64,000 bases of DNA from Mycobacterium branderi (GCF_010728725.1 NZ_AP022607.1:620001-684000); one strand, 5' to 3'. Positions 1 to 9,171 are shown, numbered from the stretch's first letter. Translations and numbers: made by a program. The notes: a model not told the origin generated them from the letters alone.

Positions 1-11
1 TGGTTTCACAA

Positions 12-1310
12 GTGCCTGCTAGCGGGGGCGGTGGAGTGCACATAGCGGGATGGTCGGGTGTACGCTCGGCCGCGGCAACGGTGCGGCAGTGGATATTCCG
101 CGTGTTTCGATCCCCTGCATTCGGTCTTGCGGCAATCACTGCGCTGGTTTTCGGCGGGGTGGTCGGTGCTGCTGCTCCGTCCGTTCCGCCGCCGACGCAG
201 ACGCTGCACGGTGCCGCCATCACCCCACTGGCCGCGGTCGCACCGGCATCCACCGATCCGTCGGGTCCGTTGGTGATCACGGTCAAGCACCCGCCGTCCG
301 GCCTGCATTTCGCGGCGGCCACCGTGTCGGCGCCGCCGCCCACGGTCGTCGTGAATTCGCCTGGCGCCCTGGGGATTCCGTCGATGGCGCTGTCCGCGTA
401 CCGCAACGCCGAGCGGATGATGGCCAACGCCTACCCGAACTGTGGGATCAGCTGGAACCTGCTGGCGGGGATCGGGCGCATCGAGTCGATGCACGCCAAC
501 GGCGGTGCCACCGACGCCCGGGGCACCGCGGTGCGGCCGATCTACGGCCCCGCCCTGGACGGCACGCTGCCCGGAAACGAGGTCATAGTCCAAAGCAGCG
601 CCCCCGGCCGGGTCACGTTCGCACGCGCGATGGGGCCGATGCAGTTCCTGCCCGGAACCTGGGCGCGGTATGCCTCCGACGGCGACGGCGACGGCATCGC
701 CGACCCGCAGAACCTGTACGACTCCACGCTGGCCGCGGCGCGCTACCTGTGCAGCGGCGGCTTGGACCTGCGCGACTCGCAGCAGGTGCTGTCGGCGATC
801 CTGCGCTACAACAACTCGATGCCCTACGCCCAGAACGTGTTGGGCTGGGCGGCCGCGTACGCCACCGGTGTGGTGCCGGTCGACCTGCCGCCGCTCACCG
901 GTGCCCCGCCGCCGCTCGCCGACATGCATCTGGAGCATTTGGAGAACGCCGAGGGCATCGGGCCCGGGCTGCCGCTGAACATCCACGGCCTGCCCTCGAC
1001 CGACCCGCTGGCGCAGATGCCGCTGATCGACCTCAGCCAATCCGCCGCCGCCGGCCAGCAACCGATGTGGCCCTGGGCCCAGCAGCAGCAACAGCAGCAA
1101 CAACTTGGCCCGCGCTCGTCGAGCTGCACGGTCATCTGCATCACCTCGCAAGATACGCCGGTTTTGCAGCCGCCAGTGCTAGGTCCGCCCGTGCCGCCCG
1201 GGCCGGCCCAGCCATCGCCGGACGCCACGCCCGTTGCGCCGCCGACGGCTCCCCCGCCCGGTCCGCCACCAGGCCCGACGGAGGCCACGCAACCTGGCCG
1301 GCCCGGCTAA
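12..1310 (+). CDS. Secreted or membrane-anchored lytic transglycosylase-like protein
   Basis: This is probably a peptidoglycan lytic transglycosylase acting in the cell wall. About 432 residues are visible. A basic stretch (RQWIFRVFR) is followed by a hydrophobic segment (about residues 34-52), so it is exported or anchored. The central part (about residues 118-285) has transglycosylase hallmarks: GIGRIESMH with the likely catalytic Glu, AMGPMQFLPGTWARY, and YNNSMPYAQNVLGWAAAY. The C-terminus is low-complexity, with a run of eight Gln near residue 357 and then a Pro-rich tail. It resembles the M. tuberculosis Rv1230c type of protein as I remember it. GTG codons at 12, 36 and 81 are all in frame, and the frame stays open to base 3, so the true start could lie outside the window. 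It looks unrelated to the catabolic genes that follow. Confidence 0.75.
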   Translation: MPASGGGGVHIAGWSGVRSAAATVRQWIFRVFRSPAFGLAAITALVFGGVVGAAAPSVPPPTQTLHGAAITPLAAVAPASTDPSGPLVITVKHPPSGLHFAAATVSAPPPTVVVNSPGALGIPSMALSAYRNAERMMANAYPNCGISWNLLAGIGRIESMHANGGATDARGTAVRPIYGPALDGTLPGNEVIVQSSAPGRVTFARAMGPMQFLPGTWARYASDGDGDGIADPQNLYDSTLAAARYLCSGGLDLRDSQQVLSAILRYNNSMPYAQNVLGWAAAYATGVVPVDLPPLTGAPPPLADMHLEHLENAEGIGPGLPLNIHGLPSTDPLAQMPLIDLSQSAAAGQQPMWPWAQQQQQQQQLGPRSSSCTVICITSQDTPVLQPPVLGPPVPPGPAQPSPDATPVAPPTAPPPGPPPGPTEATQPGRPG

Positions 1311-1695
1311 CTGACAGGCCGTCCATCGCCCGTCCGGGTTAAGCCCGCGACACGATTGAGACATCGACCATAAACCTGCGTGCACAACACTTTTCGGGTA
1401 TCGCGAGACTCGCGGTCTGCGGCCGGCATCAGCGCTTCGCGCGGCACTGCGGAGTCGCGCCGAGCGACGCGGGCCTAGGCGGACTACGAAAACCGACGGG
1501 CCAAACGGCGACACTTGCGGCCCGCAAAGACCTTGCCGTGCGCCGGCCGATGGCCAGGCAGGGATTGTATAGGCCTTGACAGTATAAATGATTGCAGTAT
1601 GCTCCAGGCATACGTGCCGTCTGTTCTCAGTCGAGTACCAGCAGCACGCGCTGTGCCGATCGCAAATCAGCCCCGCTTCGGGAGGCGCACATACC
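1311..1695. other. Intergenic region with P450 promoter
   Basis: This 385-bp gap separates the transglycosylase from the P450 operon. The first 260 bp show no convincing gene or repeat. The last 120 bp hold the promoter described at 1576-1618. I saw no clear terminator hairpin with a T-run. Confidence 0.5.
1576..1618 (+). promoter_or_regulatory. Promoter of the P450/MDR/SnoaL operon
   Basis: TTGACA (1576-1581) is followed after 16 nt by TATGCT (1598-1603), a good SigA-like pair. CAGTAT occurs twice, 15 bp apart (1580-1585 and 1595-1600). An imperfect palindrome with GGCA/TGCC arms follows (1607-1618). The repeats and palindrome are candidate operator elements; no regulator can be assigned. 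Confidence 0.5.
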
Positions 1696-2979
1696 ATGAG
1701 CAACTACGATTCGGTCGACTTCTTCGCTGACCCGTCTCTGGTCCCCGATCCCTACCCGTATTTCGATTACCTGCGCAACAAGAATCCTGTGCTACGGCTG
1801 CCTCACTACGACGTCGTCGCCGTCACCGGCTACGACGAGGCCACCGCGATTTACAAAGACACCGACACGTTTTCGAGTTGCGTCTCGATCGGCGGGCCGT
1901 TCCCACCGTTGCCGTTCGAGCCCGACAGCGAGGACATCAGCGCCCAGATCGAGGCGCATCGCACTCAGTTTCCGCTGTTCGAGCACATGGCCACGATGGA
2001 CCCGCCGCAGCATGCTCGCGCGCGGTCGCTGTTGGGCCGGCTGTTAACCCCGAGCCGGCTCAAGGAAAACGAGGAGTTCATGTGGCGCCTCGCCGACCGG
2101 CAGCTCGAGGAGTTCCTCGGCAACGGCCAGTGCGAATTCGTCACCGAATACGCCAAGCCCTTCACCACTCTGGTGGTCGCTGACCTGCTCGGTGTGCCCG
2201 AAGACGACCACAGGGAGTTCTGCGCCATGTTGGGCACCGAGCGTCCCGGCGCGCCGCCGATCGGCAAGTTCGACCACGATGCTCCCGTCGGTGACCCATT
2301 GGACGGAAGGCTCGACGAGAAGTTCCGCGCCTACATCGAAGACCGCCGGCGTCAGCCCCGCGAGGATGTGCTCACCGCGCTGGCCACCGCGAAGTATCCC
2401 GACGGCGCGACCCCCGAGGTGGACGATGTGGTCCACACGGCCACCTTCCTGTTCGCCGCCGGCCAGGAAACCACCGCCAAGCTATTGGGCGCCGCCCTGC
2501 AAACCCTTGGCGATCGGCCCGATATTCAGCAGAAGTTGCGTGCGGACCGCAGCCTCGTTCCCGCCTTCATCGAGGAATCGCTGCGCATGGAGAGCTCGGT
2601 CAAAAGCAACTTCCGGCTCGCCCGCAAACCCACCACAGTGGGCGGTGTCGACATCCCCGCGGGCACGGTAGTGGGGATATTCGTGGGCGGCGTTAACCGC
2701 GATCCGCGCCGGTTCGACCACCCGCATGAGTTTCGCCTCGACCGCAAAAACGTGCGCGAGCACATCGCGTTCGGCCGTGGGGTGCACAGCTGTGTCGGAG
2801 CGCCGCTGGCCCGGGTGGAGGGCCGTGTTTCGATCGAGCGGATCCTGGACCGGATGTCGGACATCAGGATCAACGAAGCCAAACATGGACCGGCTGACAA
2901 CCGTCGCTACACCTACGAGCCGACGTACATGTTGCGCGGACTGACCGAACTGCATCTCACCTTCACCGTTGCGCGTTGA
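1696..2979 (+). CDS. Cytochrome P450
   Basis: Heme-thiolate monooxygenase of 427 residues, a normal length for a soluble bacterial P450. It would hydroxylate a hydrophobic substrate with electrons from a ferredoxin. The I-helix oxygen-activation motif is FAAGQETT (about residues 253-260), the K-helix is EESLRMES, and the heme loop is FGRGVHSCVGAPLAR with the Cys near residue 366. I chose ATG 1696 because GGGAGG lies just upstream; the frame extends further but that part does not look coding. It is a close paralogue of the P450 at 10583: both carry the segment EDIS/DDIS-x-x-IEAHR in the N-terminal half and end with HGPADNR. An MDR reductase and a SnoaL-like protein follow. The CYP family was not assigned. 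Confidence 0.93.
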   Translation: MSNYDSVDFFADPSLVPDPYPYFDYLRNKNPVLRLPHYDVVAVTGYDEATAIYKDTDTFSSCVSIGGPFPPLPFEPDSEDISAQIEAHRTQFPLFEHMATMDPPQHARARSLLGRLLTPSRLKENEEFMWRLADRQLEEFLGNGQCEFVTEYAKPFTTLVVADLLGVPEDDHREFCAMLGTERPGAPPIGKFDHDAPVGDPLDGRLDEKFRAYIEDRRRQPREDVLTALATAKYPDGATPEVDDVVHTATFLFAAGQETTAKLLGAALQTLGDRPDIQQKLRADRSLVPAFIEESLRMESSVKSNFRLARKPTTVGGVDIPAGTVVGIFVGGVNRDPRRFDHPHEFRLDRKNVREHIAFGRGVHSCVGAPLARVEGRVSIERILDRMSDIRINEAKHGPADNRRYTYEPTYMLRGLTELHLTFTVAR

Positions 2980-3061
2980 GGACTGGCGTAACGATGCGCG
3001 TCCGGCAATTCGAGACAGCCGTCTGCTGCGCAAATCCTCACCGCCACAAGGAGTCCCGCTT

Positions 3062-4285
3062 GTGAGCCGGGCCCAAATGTCCGCGGCCGCCGACACCGCC
3101 GGCACGCCGCCGATCCCGGAGCGCGCCTTGCGCATCGTTTCCACCGCGACGCCGGAGACCCTTGAGATCGCTGTCGTCGAAGCACCCGTCGCGAAACCGG
3201 GCCCCGGTGAGGTGGTCGTGCGCATCGATGCGGCACCGATCCATCCGTCAGATCAGATGGTCCTGTTGGGAGCCGCGGAGCTGGCCGACGCCCGCTTCGG
3301 TGGCGCACCGGATCGCCCCCGGGTCGAGATTTCGCTTTCCCCCGCGGCGCGGCGTGCGATGGGTCACCGCATGGGGATAGCGCTGCCTGTCGGTCAGGAA
3401 GGTGCCGGGGTCGTCGTGGCCGCCGGGTCCGGTGCCACATCGTTGATCGGGCGCAAGGTGGCCGTGCTCTCCAGCGGGCCCGGCGGCATGAGGGGCACGT
3501 ACGCCGAATATCTAACTGTTGCAGCCGATGACTGCACGCCGCTTCCCGACACCGTCCCCACTGTGGACGCCGCGGCCATGTTCATCAATCCGCTGACCGC
3601 GTTGGCCATCGTAAAAACCCTGCGGCTGGAAGGTCACACCGCGCTCATCCACACGGCGGCCGCCTCCAGCCTCGGCCAGATGCTGGTGAAGATCTGCCGC
3701 GCCGACGGGGTACCGCTGGTGAATGTCGTGCGCCGTGCTGAACAGGCGGACCTGCTCACGTCATTGGGTGCCAGGTATGTATGCAACTCTTCTGCGGCCT
3801 CCTTCGGCGACGACCTCGTGGCTGCGATCAAAGAAACCGGAGCCACCGTCGCCTTCGACGCGATCGGTGGCGGCACCATGCCCGGCGAGTTGCTCTTGGC
3901 CATGGAGGCGGTGGCGCGGCTGAAAAAGCCCGGCCCGTACGGCTCATTCGACGACAAACACGTCTACATCTACGGCCACCTCGATAATTCGCCAACGGTG
4001 TTGGCCCACCACGACTATGGGCTGTTGTGGGGTGTCAGCAGTTGGCTGATGCCGGACGTCCTGGCGCGGATCGGTCGCGAGCGCACCGATGCGCTGCATC
4101 AGCGCATCCTCAATGAGCTCGACACGACGTTCAAAACTGCCTACGCCCAGTCGATTACGCTCAGCCAGGCGTTGCAGCCCGCGGTGATGAACGGCTACTG
4201 CCGCCAAGCCACCGGAGCGAAATATCTCATCACACCGAACATCCCGTCGCAAAATGTGTCCGAACCAGGGCGGGGAACGCACTGA
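3062..4285 (+). CDS. MDR-family (zinc-less) alcohol dehydrogenase / quinone oxidoreductase-like protein
   Basis: Medium-chain dehydrogenase/reductase of 407 residues, probably NAD(P)H-dependent and acting on an enone, aldehyde or alcohol. The N-terminal GroES-like half is followed by a Rossmann half (about residues 180-330), with HTAAASSLGQMLVKICRADG as the nucleotide-binding region. No Cys-rich structural zinc lobe is visible, which favours the zinc-independent quinone-reductase side of the family. GTG 3062 is preferred because AAGGAG lies 8 nt upstream; in-frame ATG 3077 is an alternative. It sits 82 nt after the P450, and its TGA overlaps the ATG of a 35-codon ORF, consistent with one operon that processes the P450 product. 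The substrate is unknown. Confidence 0.85.
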   Translation: MSRAQMSAAADTAGTPPIPERALRIVSTATPETLEIAVVEAPVAKPGPGEVVVRIDAAPIHPSDQMVLLGAAELADARFGGAPDRPRVEISLSPAARRAMGHRMGIALPVGQEGAGVVVAAGSGATSLIGRKVAVLSSGPGGMRGTYAEYLTVAADDCTPLPDTVPTVDAAAMFINPLTALAIVKTLRLEGHTALIHTAAASSLGQMLVKICRADGVPLVNVVRRAEQADLLTSLGARYVCNSSAASFGDDLVAAIKETGATVAFDAIGGGTMPGELLLAMEAVARLKKPGPYGSFDDKHVYIYGHLDNSPTVLAHHDYGLLWGVSSWLMPDVLARIGRERTDALHQRILNELDTTFKTAYAQSITLSQALQPAVMNGYCRQATGAKYLITPNIPSQNVSEPGRGTH

Positions 4286-4392
4286 TGACAACCCAGAGAA
4301 AGTCCATCAGATTTTTCGGTGTGACTCGTGCGGCCGACCACCTGAAGACATCAGAAACAGACATTCGCCGGAGAGGAAAGAAACAGAAATGA
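4285..4392 (+). CDS. Possible 35-codon ORF bridging two operon genes
   Basis: The ATG at 4285 overlaps the TGA of the MDR gene by one base, and its own TGA (4390-4392) overlaps the ATG of the SnoaL gene (4389). It therefore fills the gap exactly with stop-start coupling on both sides. The predicted peptide begins MTTQRKSIRFFGVTRA and ends IRRRGKKQK; it is strongly basic, with no signal peptide or recognised family. It may be a real small protein, a coupling leader that lets ribosomes reach the SnoaL start, or chance. Codon use is less GC-rich than in the neighbours, which argues for caution. Confidence 0.35.
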   Translation: MTTQRKSIRFFGVTRAADHLKTSETDIRRRGKKQK

Positions 4393-4832
4393 CAGACACC
4401 AAATCGTTGACAGAGGTGAACCGTTCGATCATTGATCGGTTCTATGCGGCGGGTCCGCGGGGCGACCTGGAGACCATGAGCGACTGCCTCGCAGATGATG
4501 TTGTCATCCACGAACCGCCCTACCTGCCCTTCGGCGGGGACTACCGCGGCAAGGAAGGACTATCGGCCATCTATTCCGCGGTCGCGCAATTGGCAGATGT
4601 CACGCAGTTCAAGGTCCACTACATTCTGGTCGACGGCGATCGGGCGGTCGCCTTCGGCGGATTTCCGGTCAACGACACCGGCAAGTTCACCCACTTCGCC
4701 GAAGAATCCCGGTTGGTCGACGGCAAGATCGCCGAGATTCGCCTCTACTACTACGACGCGCAGTCGCTGCTCGTTGCGTCCAACGCCGCCGGCGCCGATG
4801 ATTCAGATGGCCACACCGGGCAAGCGCTCTAA
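4389..4832 (+). CDS. SnoaL-like / NTF2-like protein
   Basis: Protein of 147 residues with the cone-shaped alpha+beta barrel pattern of the SnoaL/NTF2 superfamily: an N-terminal helix (VNRSIIDRFYAAGPRGD), then LADDVVIHEPPYLPFGG, a central segment with KVHYILVDGDRAVAFGGF, and the closing strand GKIAEIRLYYYDAQSLL. Members isomerise, hydrate or cyclise small hydrophobic substrates (ketosteroid isomerase and polyketide cyclases share the fold) or simply bind them. ATG 4389 follows a GGAGAGG box about 12 nt upstream. A second SnoaL-like gene follows the paralogous P450 at 11854, so the P450/SnoaL pairing recurs. It ends 177 bp before the GntR gene. The reaction is not assignable from sequence. Confidence 0.8.
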   Translation: MTDTKSLTEVNRSIIDRFYAAGPRGDLETMSDCLADDVVIHEPPYLPFGGDYRGKEGLSAIYSAVAQLADVTQFKVHYILVDGDRAVAFGGFPVNDTGKFTHFAEESRLVDGKIAEIRLYYYDAQSLLVASNAAGADDSDGHTGQAL

Positions 4833-4840
4833 CAAGGACT

Positions 4841-4937
4841 GGTCCGGACAACTAGGCGTCCTAACGGCCAATAGACATGGCTCAGCCCAATTAGGCGGTA
4901 CATTGAAGGCTGTTGCGAGCCTATGTATGTCCGGACC
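4841..4937. promoter_or_regulatory. Pair of inverted GTCCGGAC operators upstream of the GntR gene
   Basis: GGTCCGGACA (4841-4850) and its exact reverse complement TGTCCGGACC (4928-4937) flank the intergenic region before the GntR gene. Each contains the 8-bp palindrome GTCCGGAC. The second overlaps a possible -10 (TATGTC, 4926-4931) that lies 17 nt after TTGAAG (4903-4908). The core resembles the TGGTCnGACC-type box of FadR-like GntR regulators, which suggests autoregulation. Confidence 0.5.
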
Positions 4938-5009
4938 AACACGCACATTGTGATATCCTCCTTGTCGATGCCGACGGCGGCGTACTTGCGATACATCGAG
5001 AAGATTGTG

Positions 5010-5750
5010 ATGGCTGAAGCCGGGCAAGCCGAGCACCGCTATCTGCAGGTCGCGCGGACCCTGCGGAAGGAAATCGTCGACGGTGTGTATCCGGTGGGAT
5101 CGCAATTGCCCACCGAACACGAGCTGTGCAAGCGGTTTTCGGTCAGCCGTTACACAGTGCGGGAGGCGTTGCGCCGGCTGCGTGAGGACAATCTGGTCGC
5201 GTCGCGACCGCGCGCGGGCACCCTGGTGGTCCCCCGCGCCTCGTCGGATTCCTATGTGCAAGATGTCGTCTCAATCAACGACCTGCTGGCGTTTGCGAGC
5301 GGCACGCGATTCGCGATCGCATCCACCGGCATGGTGGTGATCGACGACGACCTGGCGAACCGGACCGGGCTGGCGAGCGGCGAGCAGTGGTTGGCGGTTC
5401 GGGGTTCACGCCAGGTGGAGGACCACGATGTTCCGCTATGCCGGGCCGAGTACTACATCAACCGGGCATTCGCCGGCGTGGGCAGGCTGTTGCAACGCCA
5501 TAGCGGGCCGATCTTTCCGTTGATCGAAGATCTCTTCGGGCTCAGCATCGTCGAGGTCCGCCAGGAGATCGCGGCGGTGTCGGTCTCTGCGGAGCTGGCA
5601 CGGGAACTCGGCGCGGAGCCGGGCGCACCGGCGCTGGAGGTCCACCGCACCTACATGACGTCCGACGGTGAGATCGCGCAGGTCACGATCAACACCCACC
5701 CCGCCTCCCGTTTCCGTCACTCGATGACGCTGCGACGCGTGCGCGGCTAG
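5010..5750 (+). CDS. GntR-family transcriptional regulator (HutC/UTRA type)
   Basis: DNA-binding regulator of 246 residues. The N-terminal winged helix (about residues 8-75) shows the family pattern YLQVARTLRKEIVDGVYPVG, LPTEHELCKRFSVSRYTVRE and LREDNLVASRPRAGTLV. The C-terminal part (about residues 95-240) looks like a UTRA ligand-binding domain, which in this subfamily senses a small metabolite. ATG 5010 is chosen because the conserved domain starts right after it; an upstream in-frame start at 4923 would place coding sequence across the operator. It lies between the P450 operon and the acyl-CoA ligase, which starts 14 nt after its stop, so it probably controls one or both in response to an acid or acyl-CoA intermediate. 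Confidence 0.88.
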   Translation: MAEAGQAEHRYLQVARTLRKEIVDGVYPVGSQLPTEHELCKRFSVSRYTVREALRRLREDNLVASRPRAGTLVVPRASSDSYVQDVVSINDLLAFASGTRFAIASTGMVVIDDDLANRTGLASGEQWLAVRGSRQVEDHDVPLCRAEYYINRAFAGVGRLLQRHSGPIFPLIEDLFGLSIVEVRQEIAAVSVSAELARELGAEPGAPALEVHRTYMTSDGEIAQVTINTHPASRFRHSMTLRRVRG

Positions 5751-5764
5751 GGTCGGTCGGGCGG

Positions 5765-7360
5765 ATGTCAGAGCACTTCAACGCAATCGGGCAGCGACCG
5801 ATCCACGGGGATGAGGCGCGCGCGGCCGAAGCCTATGCCCGCGGTTGGTGGATCCGGGGCACCTTGGCCGACGCGCTGGCCGAGGCGGCCCGGCGCACGC
5901 CGCGGCGGGTCGTGGTGATCGATGGTGCCTACCGCCTGGACTGCCAGGGCCTTTATCAGCAAGCAACTGCGTTGGCGCAGGCGATGATGTCCCGCATGCC
6001 GAGGGGCAGCGTCGTGTCGTTCATGCTGCCCAACTGGTACGAGGCGACCGTCATATACCTTGCTGCCACAGTGGCCGGAATGGTGGCCAACCCGATCCTG
6101 CCGTCGCTGCGGGATCGCGAACTTCGCTTCATTCTCCAGGACGCGGGTAGCCGAATGATCTTCATCCCGCGCGATTTCGGCCGGCACGACTACGTGTCGA
6201 TGTTGGATCGCGTGTGCTCCCAACTCGATTCGCCGCCGCAGGTTGTAGTGGTGCGCGGCGGCGGGGCCTCGCACACGCCGCTCGAGTCGCTGTTGACGCC
6301 GCAAATGGCCTCGATCGAGGTGCCGACGCTGGATCCGGACGCAGTGCGGATGATCCTCTACACGGCCGGCACCACTGGGCGCCCGAAAGGAGTTCTGCAC
6401 ACCCATAATTCGATTCACGCGTTGATCTGCCAGCTCCGCGAACACTGGCTGGTGCGGCCCCGCGACAGGTTTCTGGTGCCCTCGCCCATCGCGCACATCG
6501 GCGGCTCGATCTATGCGTTCGAATGCCCTTTGCTACTGGGCACGGCCGCGGTCCTGATGCAGCGCTGGGACGCCGATGACGCCGTCGAGCTGCTGCAGAC
6601 CGAGCGCTGCACGCACCTGGCCGGGGCAACACCGTTCCTCGAGCAGTTGCTGGGCGCCGCCCAGCGTGCCGACACCCGATTGCCTGAGCTCAAGTTGTTC
6701 ATCTGCGGTGGCGCATCGGTGTCACCGGTGCTGATCCGCAGGGCCACCGCCTATTTCGGGCGGCCGATCATCACCCGCGTGTACGGGTCGACCGAAGTGC
6801 CGGTCACGACGGTCGGCGCTCCGCTGGACGCCGACCATTCCGCCGACACCGACGGCCGCGCCGGCTTCGCCGAGATCACACTCCACGGCGGCGAGATCCG
6901 GGCCCGCGGGCCCCAGATGCTTGTCGGTTACCTGCATCCCGAGGACGAGGCCGAAGCGTTCGACGCCCACGGTTACTTCCGCACCGGCGATCTCGGCCAT
7001 TGGGTGGACAACGAATATCTGGTCGTGACGGGGCGGATCAAGGACATCATCGTGCGTAACGGTGAAAACATCGCGCCCAAGGAGATCGAAGACATCCTCG
7101 CCGGCCATCCCGGGATCGCGCAGATCGCCATCGTCGGGCTGCCCGATACCCGCACGGGAGAGCGGGCCTGCGCGGTCGTCGTGCCCACCGATTTGCCCGG
7201 CCCCGACGCCGTCAGCCTGGGCGACTACCTGCGGGCCCATGGAATCGCGCGGTTCAAAGCGCCTGAGCAGGTGGTCATCTGGAACGATCTACCGCGCAAC
7301 GACGCGGGCAAGGTGCTCAAGCACCAGATCAAGGCGACGTTGATGAAAGCGGGCGGCTGA
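5765..7360 (+). CDS. Acyl-CoA synthetase / AMP-dependent ligase
   Basis: ANL-superfamily enzyme of 531 residues that would adenylate a carboxylic acid with ATP and transfer it to CoA. The P-loop-like motif [11 protein letters not shown] lies near residue 200. YGSTE is the adenine-site motif, and [10 protein letters not shown] with [16 protein letters not shown] forms the hinge. The C-terminal NDAGKVLK supplies the catalytic Lys. The family is certain but the substrate is not; the setting suggests an oxidised cyclic or branched acid. ATG 5765 lies 14 nt after the GntR stop and an SDR follows one base after its stop, so GntR, ligase and SDR probably share a transcript. Confidence 0.93.
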   Translation: MSEHFNAIGQRPIHGDEARAAEAYARGWWIRGTLADALAEAARRTPRRVVVIDGAYRLDCQGLYQQATALAQAMMSRMPRGSVVSFMLPNWYEATVIYLAATVAGMVANPILPSLRDRELRFILQDAGSRMIFIPRDFGRHDYVSMLDRVCSQLDSPPQVVVVRGGGASHTPLESLLTPQMASIEVPTLDPDAVRMILYTAGTTGRPKGVLHTHNSIHALICQLREHWLVRPRDRFLVPSPIAHIGGSIYAFECPLLLGTAAVLMQRWDADDAVELLQTERCTHLAGATPFLEQLLGAAQRADTRLPELKLFICGGASVSPVLIRRATAYFGRPIITRVYGSTEVPVTTVGAPLDADHSADTDGRAGFAEITLHGGEIRARGPQMLVGYLHPEDEAEAFDAHGYFRTGDLGHWVDNEYLVVTGRIKDIIVRNGENIAPKEIEDILAGHPGIAQIAIVGLPDTRTGERACAVVVPTDLPGPDAVSLGDYLRAHGIARFKAPEQVVIWNDLPRNDAGKVLKHQIKATLMKAGG

Positions 7361-7361
7361 G

Positions 7362-8135
7362 GTGCAGGTAGCGATCATCACCGGCGCCAGCGGCGGCATC
7401 GGCTTCGGCTGCGCGACCAAGCTCGCCGAGACGGGAATGGCGATCGTGGCGACCGGGCGAAATGAAACCGCGCTGGCCCAGTTAGCCGCGGCCGTCGGCG
7501 ATCCTGGCCGTGTGGTCACGGTCCAAGCCGACCTCAACACACCGGATGCACCACGGCAGATCGTGCAGGCCGCCGTCGACCGATGGGGGCGCATCGACTT
7601 TCTGATCAATAACGCCGGGGTCGGCAGTCCCAAACCACTGCACGAAACCGATGACGAGACGCTGGATTACTTCCTCGGCGTGATGCTGCGAGCGCCGTTC
7701 CGGCTGGCGCGCGACGTACTGGCGCACATGCGACCCGGTTCAGCCATCATCAACATCACTTCGACGTTCGCGGTGGTGGGCGGACTTCGCGGTGGTGCTT
7801 ATTCGGCCGCCAAGGGCGGGTTGACCGCGTTGACCACCCACATCGCCTGCCAGTACGGAGCGCAGGGGATCCGTTGCAACGCAGTGGCTCCGGGAGTCAT
7901 TCAGACGGCGATGACCGAACAGCGCTTGCAGAACGAGCGATTTCGCCGGCTCAACCTGGAGATGACGCCCCATCAACGGCTGGGAACTGTCGACGATGTC
8001 GCGAGCACCGTCGCGTTTTTGTGCTCTCCTGCCGGTAGTTTCATCAACGGCCAGACGATCGTGGTGGACGGCGGATGGAGTTCGACGAAGTACATGTCGG
8101 ACTTCGCGCTGACCTCCCGGTGGACCGCCCCCTGA
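7362..8135 (+). CDS. Short-chain dehydrogenase/reductase
   Basis: Classical SDR of 257 residues that oxidises an alcohol or reduces a ketone with NAD(P). The cofactor motif TGASGGIG is at about residues 7-14, NNAG near residue 86, and the active-site YSAAK Tyr-x3-Lys near residue 146. [16 protein letters not shown] C-terminal sequence (here [12 protein letters not shown]) closes the core, followed by a longer tail, [18 protein letters not shown]. The GTG start at 7362 follows the ligase stop by one base, showing translational coupling. The gene ends 18 bp before the convergent VOC gene. Substrate unknown; a hydroxyacyl-CoA or cyclic alcohol is plausible from context. Confidence 0.9.
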   Translation: MQVAIITGASGGIGFGCATKLAETGMAIVATGRNETALAQLAAAVGDPGRVVTVQADLNTPDAPRQIVQAAVDRWGRIDFLINNAGVGSPKPLHETDDETLDYFLGVMLRAPFRLARDVLAHMRPGSAIINITSTFAVVGGLRGGAYSAAKGGLTALTTHIACQYGAQGIRCNAVAPGVIQTAMTEQRLQNERFRRLNLEMTPHQRLGTVDDVASTVAFLCSPAGSFINGQTIVVDGGWSSTKYMSDFALTSRWTAP

Positions 8136-8153
8136 GCTTTTGTGCCGCCCCGA

Positions 8154-8558
8154 TCAAGCTTCGCTGCTAGTGCTGTGGGCGGGCGGAAGGGGGTCCTCGG
8201 CCGCAGCCGTCGCGACGTACAGGCAGAATTCGTTGCCCTCGGGATCGGCCATGCAACGCCAGGCAAACCCTTCGAGTTCATGAGTTTTGCCCGGCTCGAT
8301 CCAGCGTCCGCCGAGCTCCTCGGTTCGCGCTGTCGGCCCATCCAGATCGTCGACCACGAGGTCGAAATGGGCGCGATTCTTGCCCACCTTCGCCTCGGGC
8401 ACGCGTTGGAAGACCAACATCAGCCCTTCCCGATTCGGTGCGAGCGCCGTGTACTGACCATCACCGTAGCTGCGCAGCACTTCCACCCCTTGAAGATCGC
8501 AATAGAACTGCGTAAGGCGCTCGGGTACCTGGGTGTCGAGAACGATGTATGCGGGCAC
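8154..8558 (-). CDS. VOC (glyoxalase/dioxygenase superfamily) protein
   Basis: Protein of 134 residues with one pair of VOC beta-alpha-beta modules. YIVLDTQVPERLTQFYCDLQG opens the first module; the second contains RAHFDLVVDDLD and the closing WRCMADPEGNEFCLYV, typical of glyoxalase I / bleomycin-resistance relatives. These metal-dependent proteins isomerise, cleave or bind small substrates. GTG 8558 is preferred over the upstream in-frame ATG 8579 because AGGGAG lies 6 nt before it. It is transcribed against its neighbours. The operator-bearing promoter at 8809-8875 points toward it with a leader of about 250 nt. Function not assigned. Confidence 0.78.
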   Translation of the reverse strand: MPAYIVLDTQVPERLTQFYCDLQGVEVLRSYGDGQYTALAPNREGLMLVFQRVPEAKVGKNRAHFDLVVDDLDGPTARTEELGGRWIEPGKTHELEGFAWRCMADPEGNEFCLYVATAAAEDPLPPAHSTSSEA

Positions 8559-8808
8559 GTCCGTCTCCCTTTGGATCAACTCGGTGTGGAATCGCCGATG
8601 TGGCGACCGTACTGGTGTCGGCGCTTACTTGGTGTGTGGCGATATCCGCTGCCACGCTGTCGATTTCCGGCAACAGTGGGGTGACACGCACCGGTATCTG
8701 CGGGTGGCCGCAGCTTACTGAAATCGATGCCGCGGCAGGCGGACGAGCGGCGTTGCGCCCGGTTTTGTGAAGTCACTCGTACCGGCCTTTCTCCCAGCGC
8801 AGCCACGC

Positions 8809-8875
8809 TGTTCAACCATACGGAACAGATGTTCAGTCTTTTCTAGACGATAGCCGGGCGTTTGCGATTGTTCAA
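8809..8875 (-). promoter_or_regulatory. 28-bp operator (site 1) with promoter, toward VOC gene
   Basis: Read on the minus strand: TTGAAC (8875-8870), 17 nt, TATCGT (8852-8847), 10 nt, then the 28-bp operator 8836-8809 (CTGAACA, 2 nt, TGTTCCG, 5 nt, then GTTGAACA-type third half). Being downstream of the -10, it suits a repressor. Confidence 0.7.
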
Positions 8876-9127
8876 GATGCCCGCTGACGGCGCAGCACGG
8901 TCAAGCAGCGACGGGCCTGCTCGCGGCGTGGCGCGGCCGATGACCCGGGTTCGCATCGTTGTCAGTGGCCGCCGAGCTGACCGATGGTCCGGTGCCGTGC
9001 CGGAATCGCCGCGCGCGGTTCTGGTGACGCCGCCAAAAGCATCGGTGCAACAGTGGTTTTCGGCTACCGGACCGCTTTACGCACAATGACCGGAATCGGG
9101 CTGATCGAACCCTAACCCGTACTTCCC

Positions 9128-9171
9128 TTGACAGAACTACCGGTAGATAATAATGCTCTATACATACTGCA
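9128..9171 (+). promoter_or_regulatory. Promoter region of the epoxide hydrolase/P450 operon
   Basis: TTGACA (9128-9133) precedes the perfect 10-bp palindrome CTACCGGTAG (9137-9146). TAATGC (9151-9156) is a weak -10 at 17 nt. A palindrome in the spacer is a typical repressor position. ATACTGCA (9164-9171) is the reverse complement of an 8-mer in the other P450 promoter (1593-1600). The leader to the start codon is about 235 nt. Confidence 0.45.

Noticed and set aside
1078..1105. CAG/CAA repeat in the transglycosylase gene
   Set aside because: It is an in-frame poly-Gln tract with mixed codons, not a mobile or regulatory repeat.
8862..9089. 75-codon frame in the same intergenic region
   Set aside because: No ribosome site or similarity, and it overlaps the -35 of regulon site 1.
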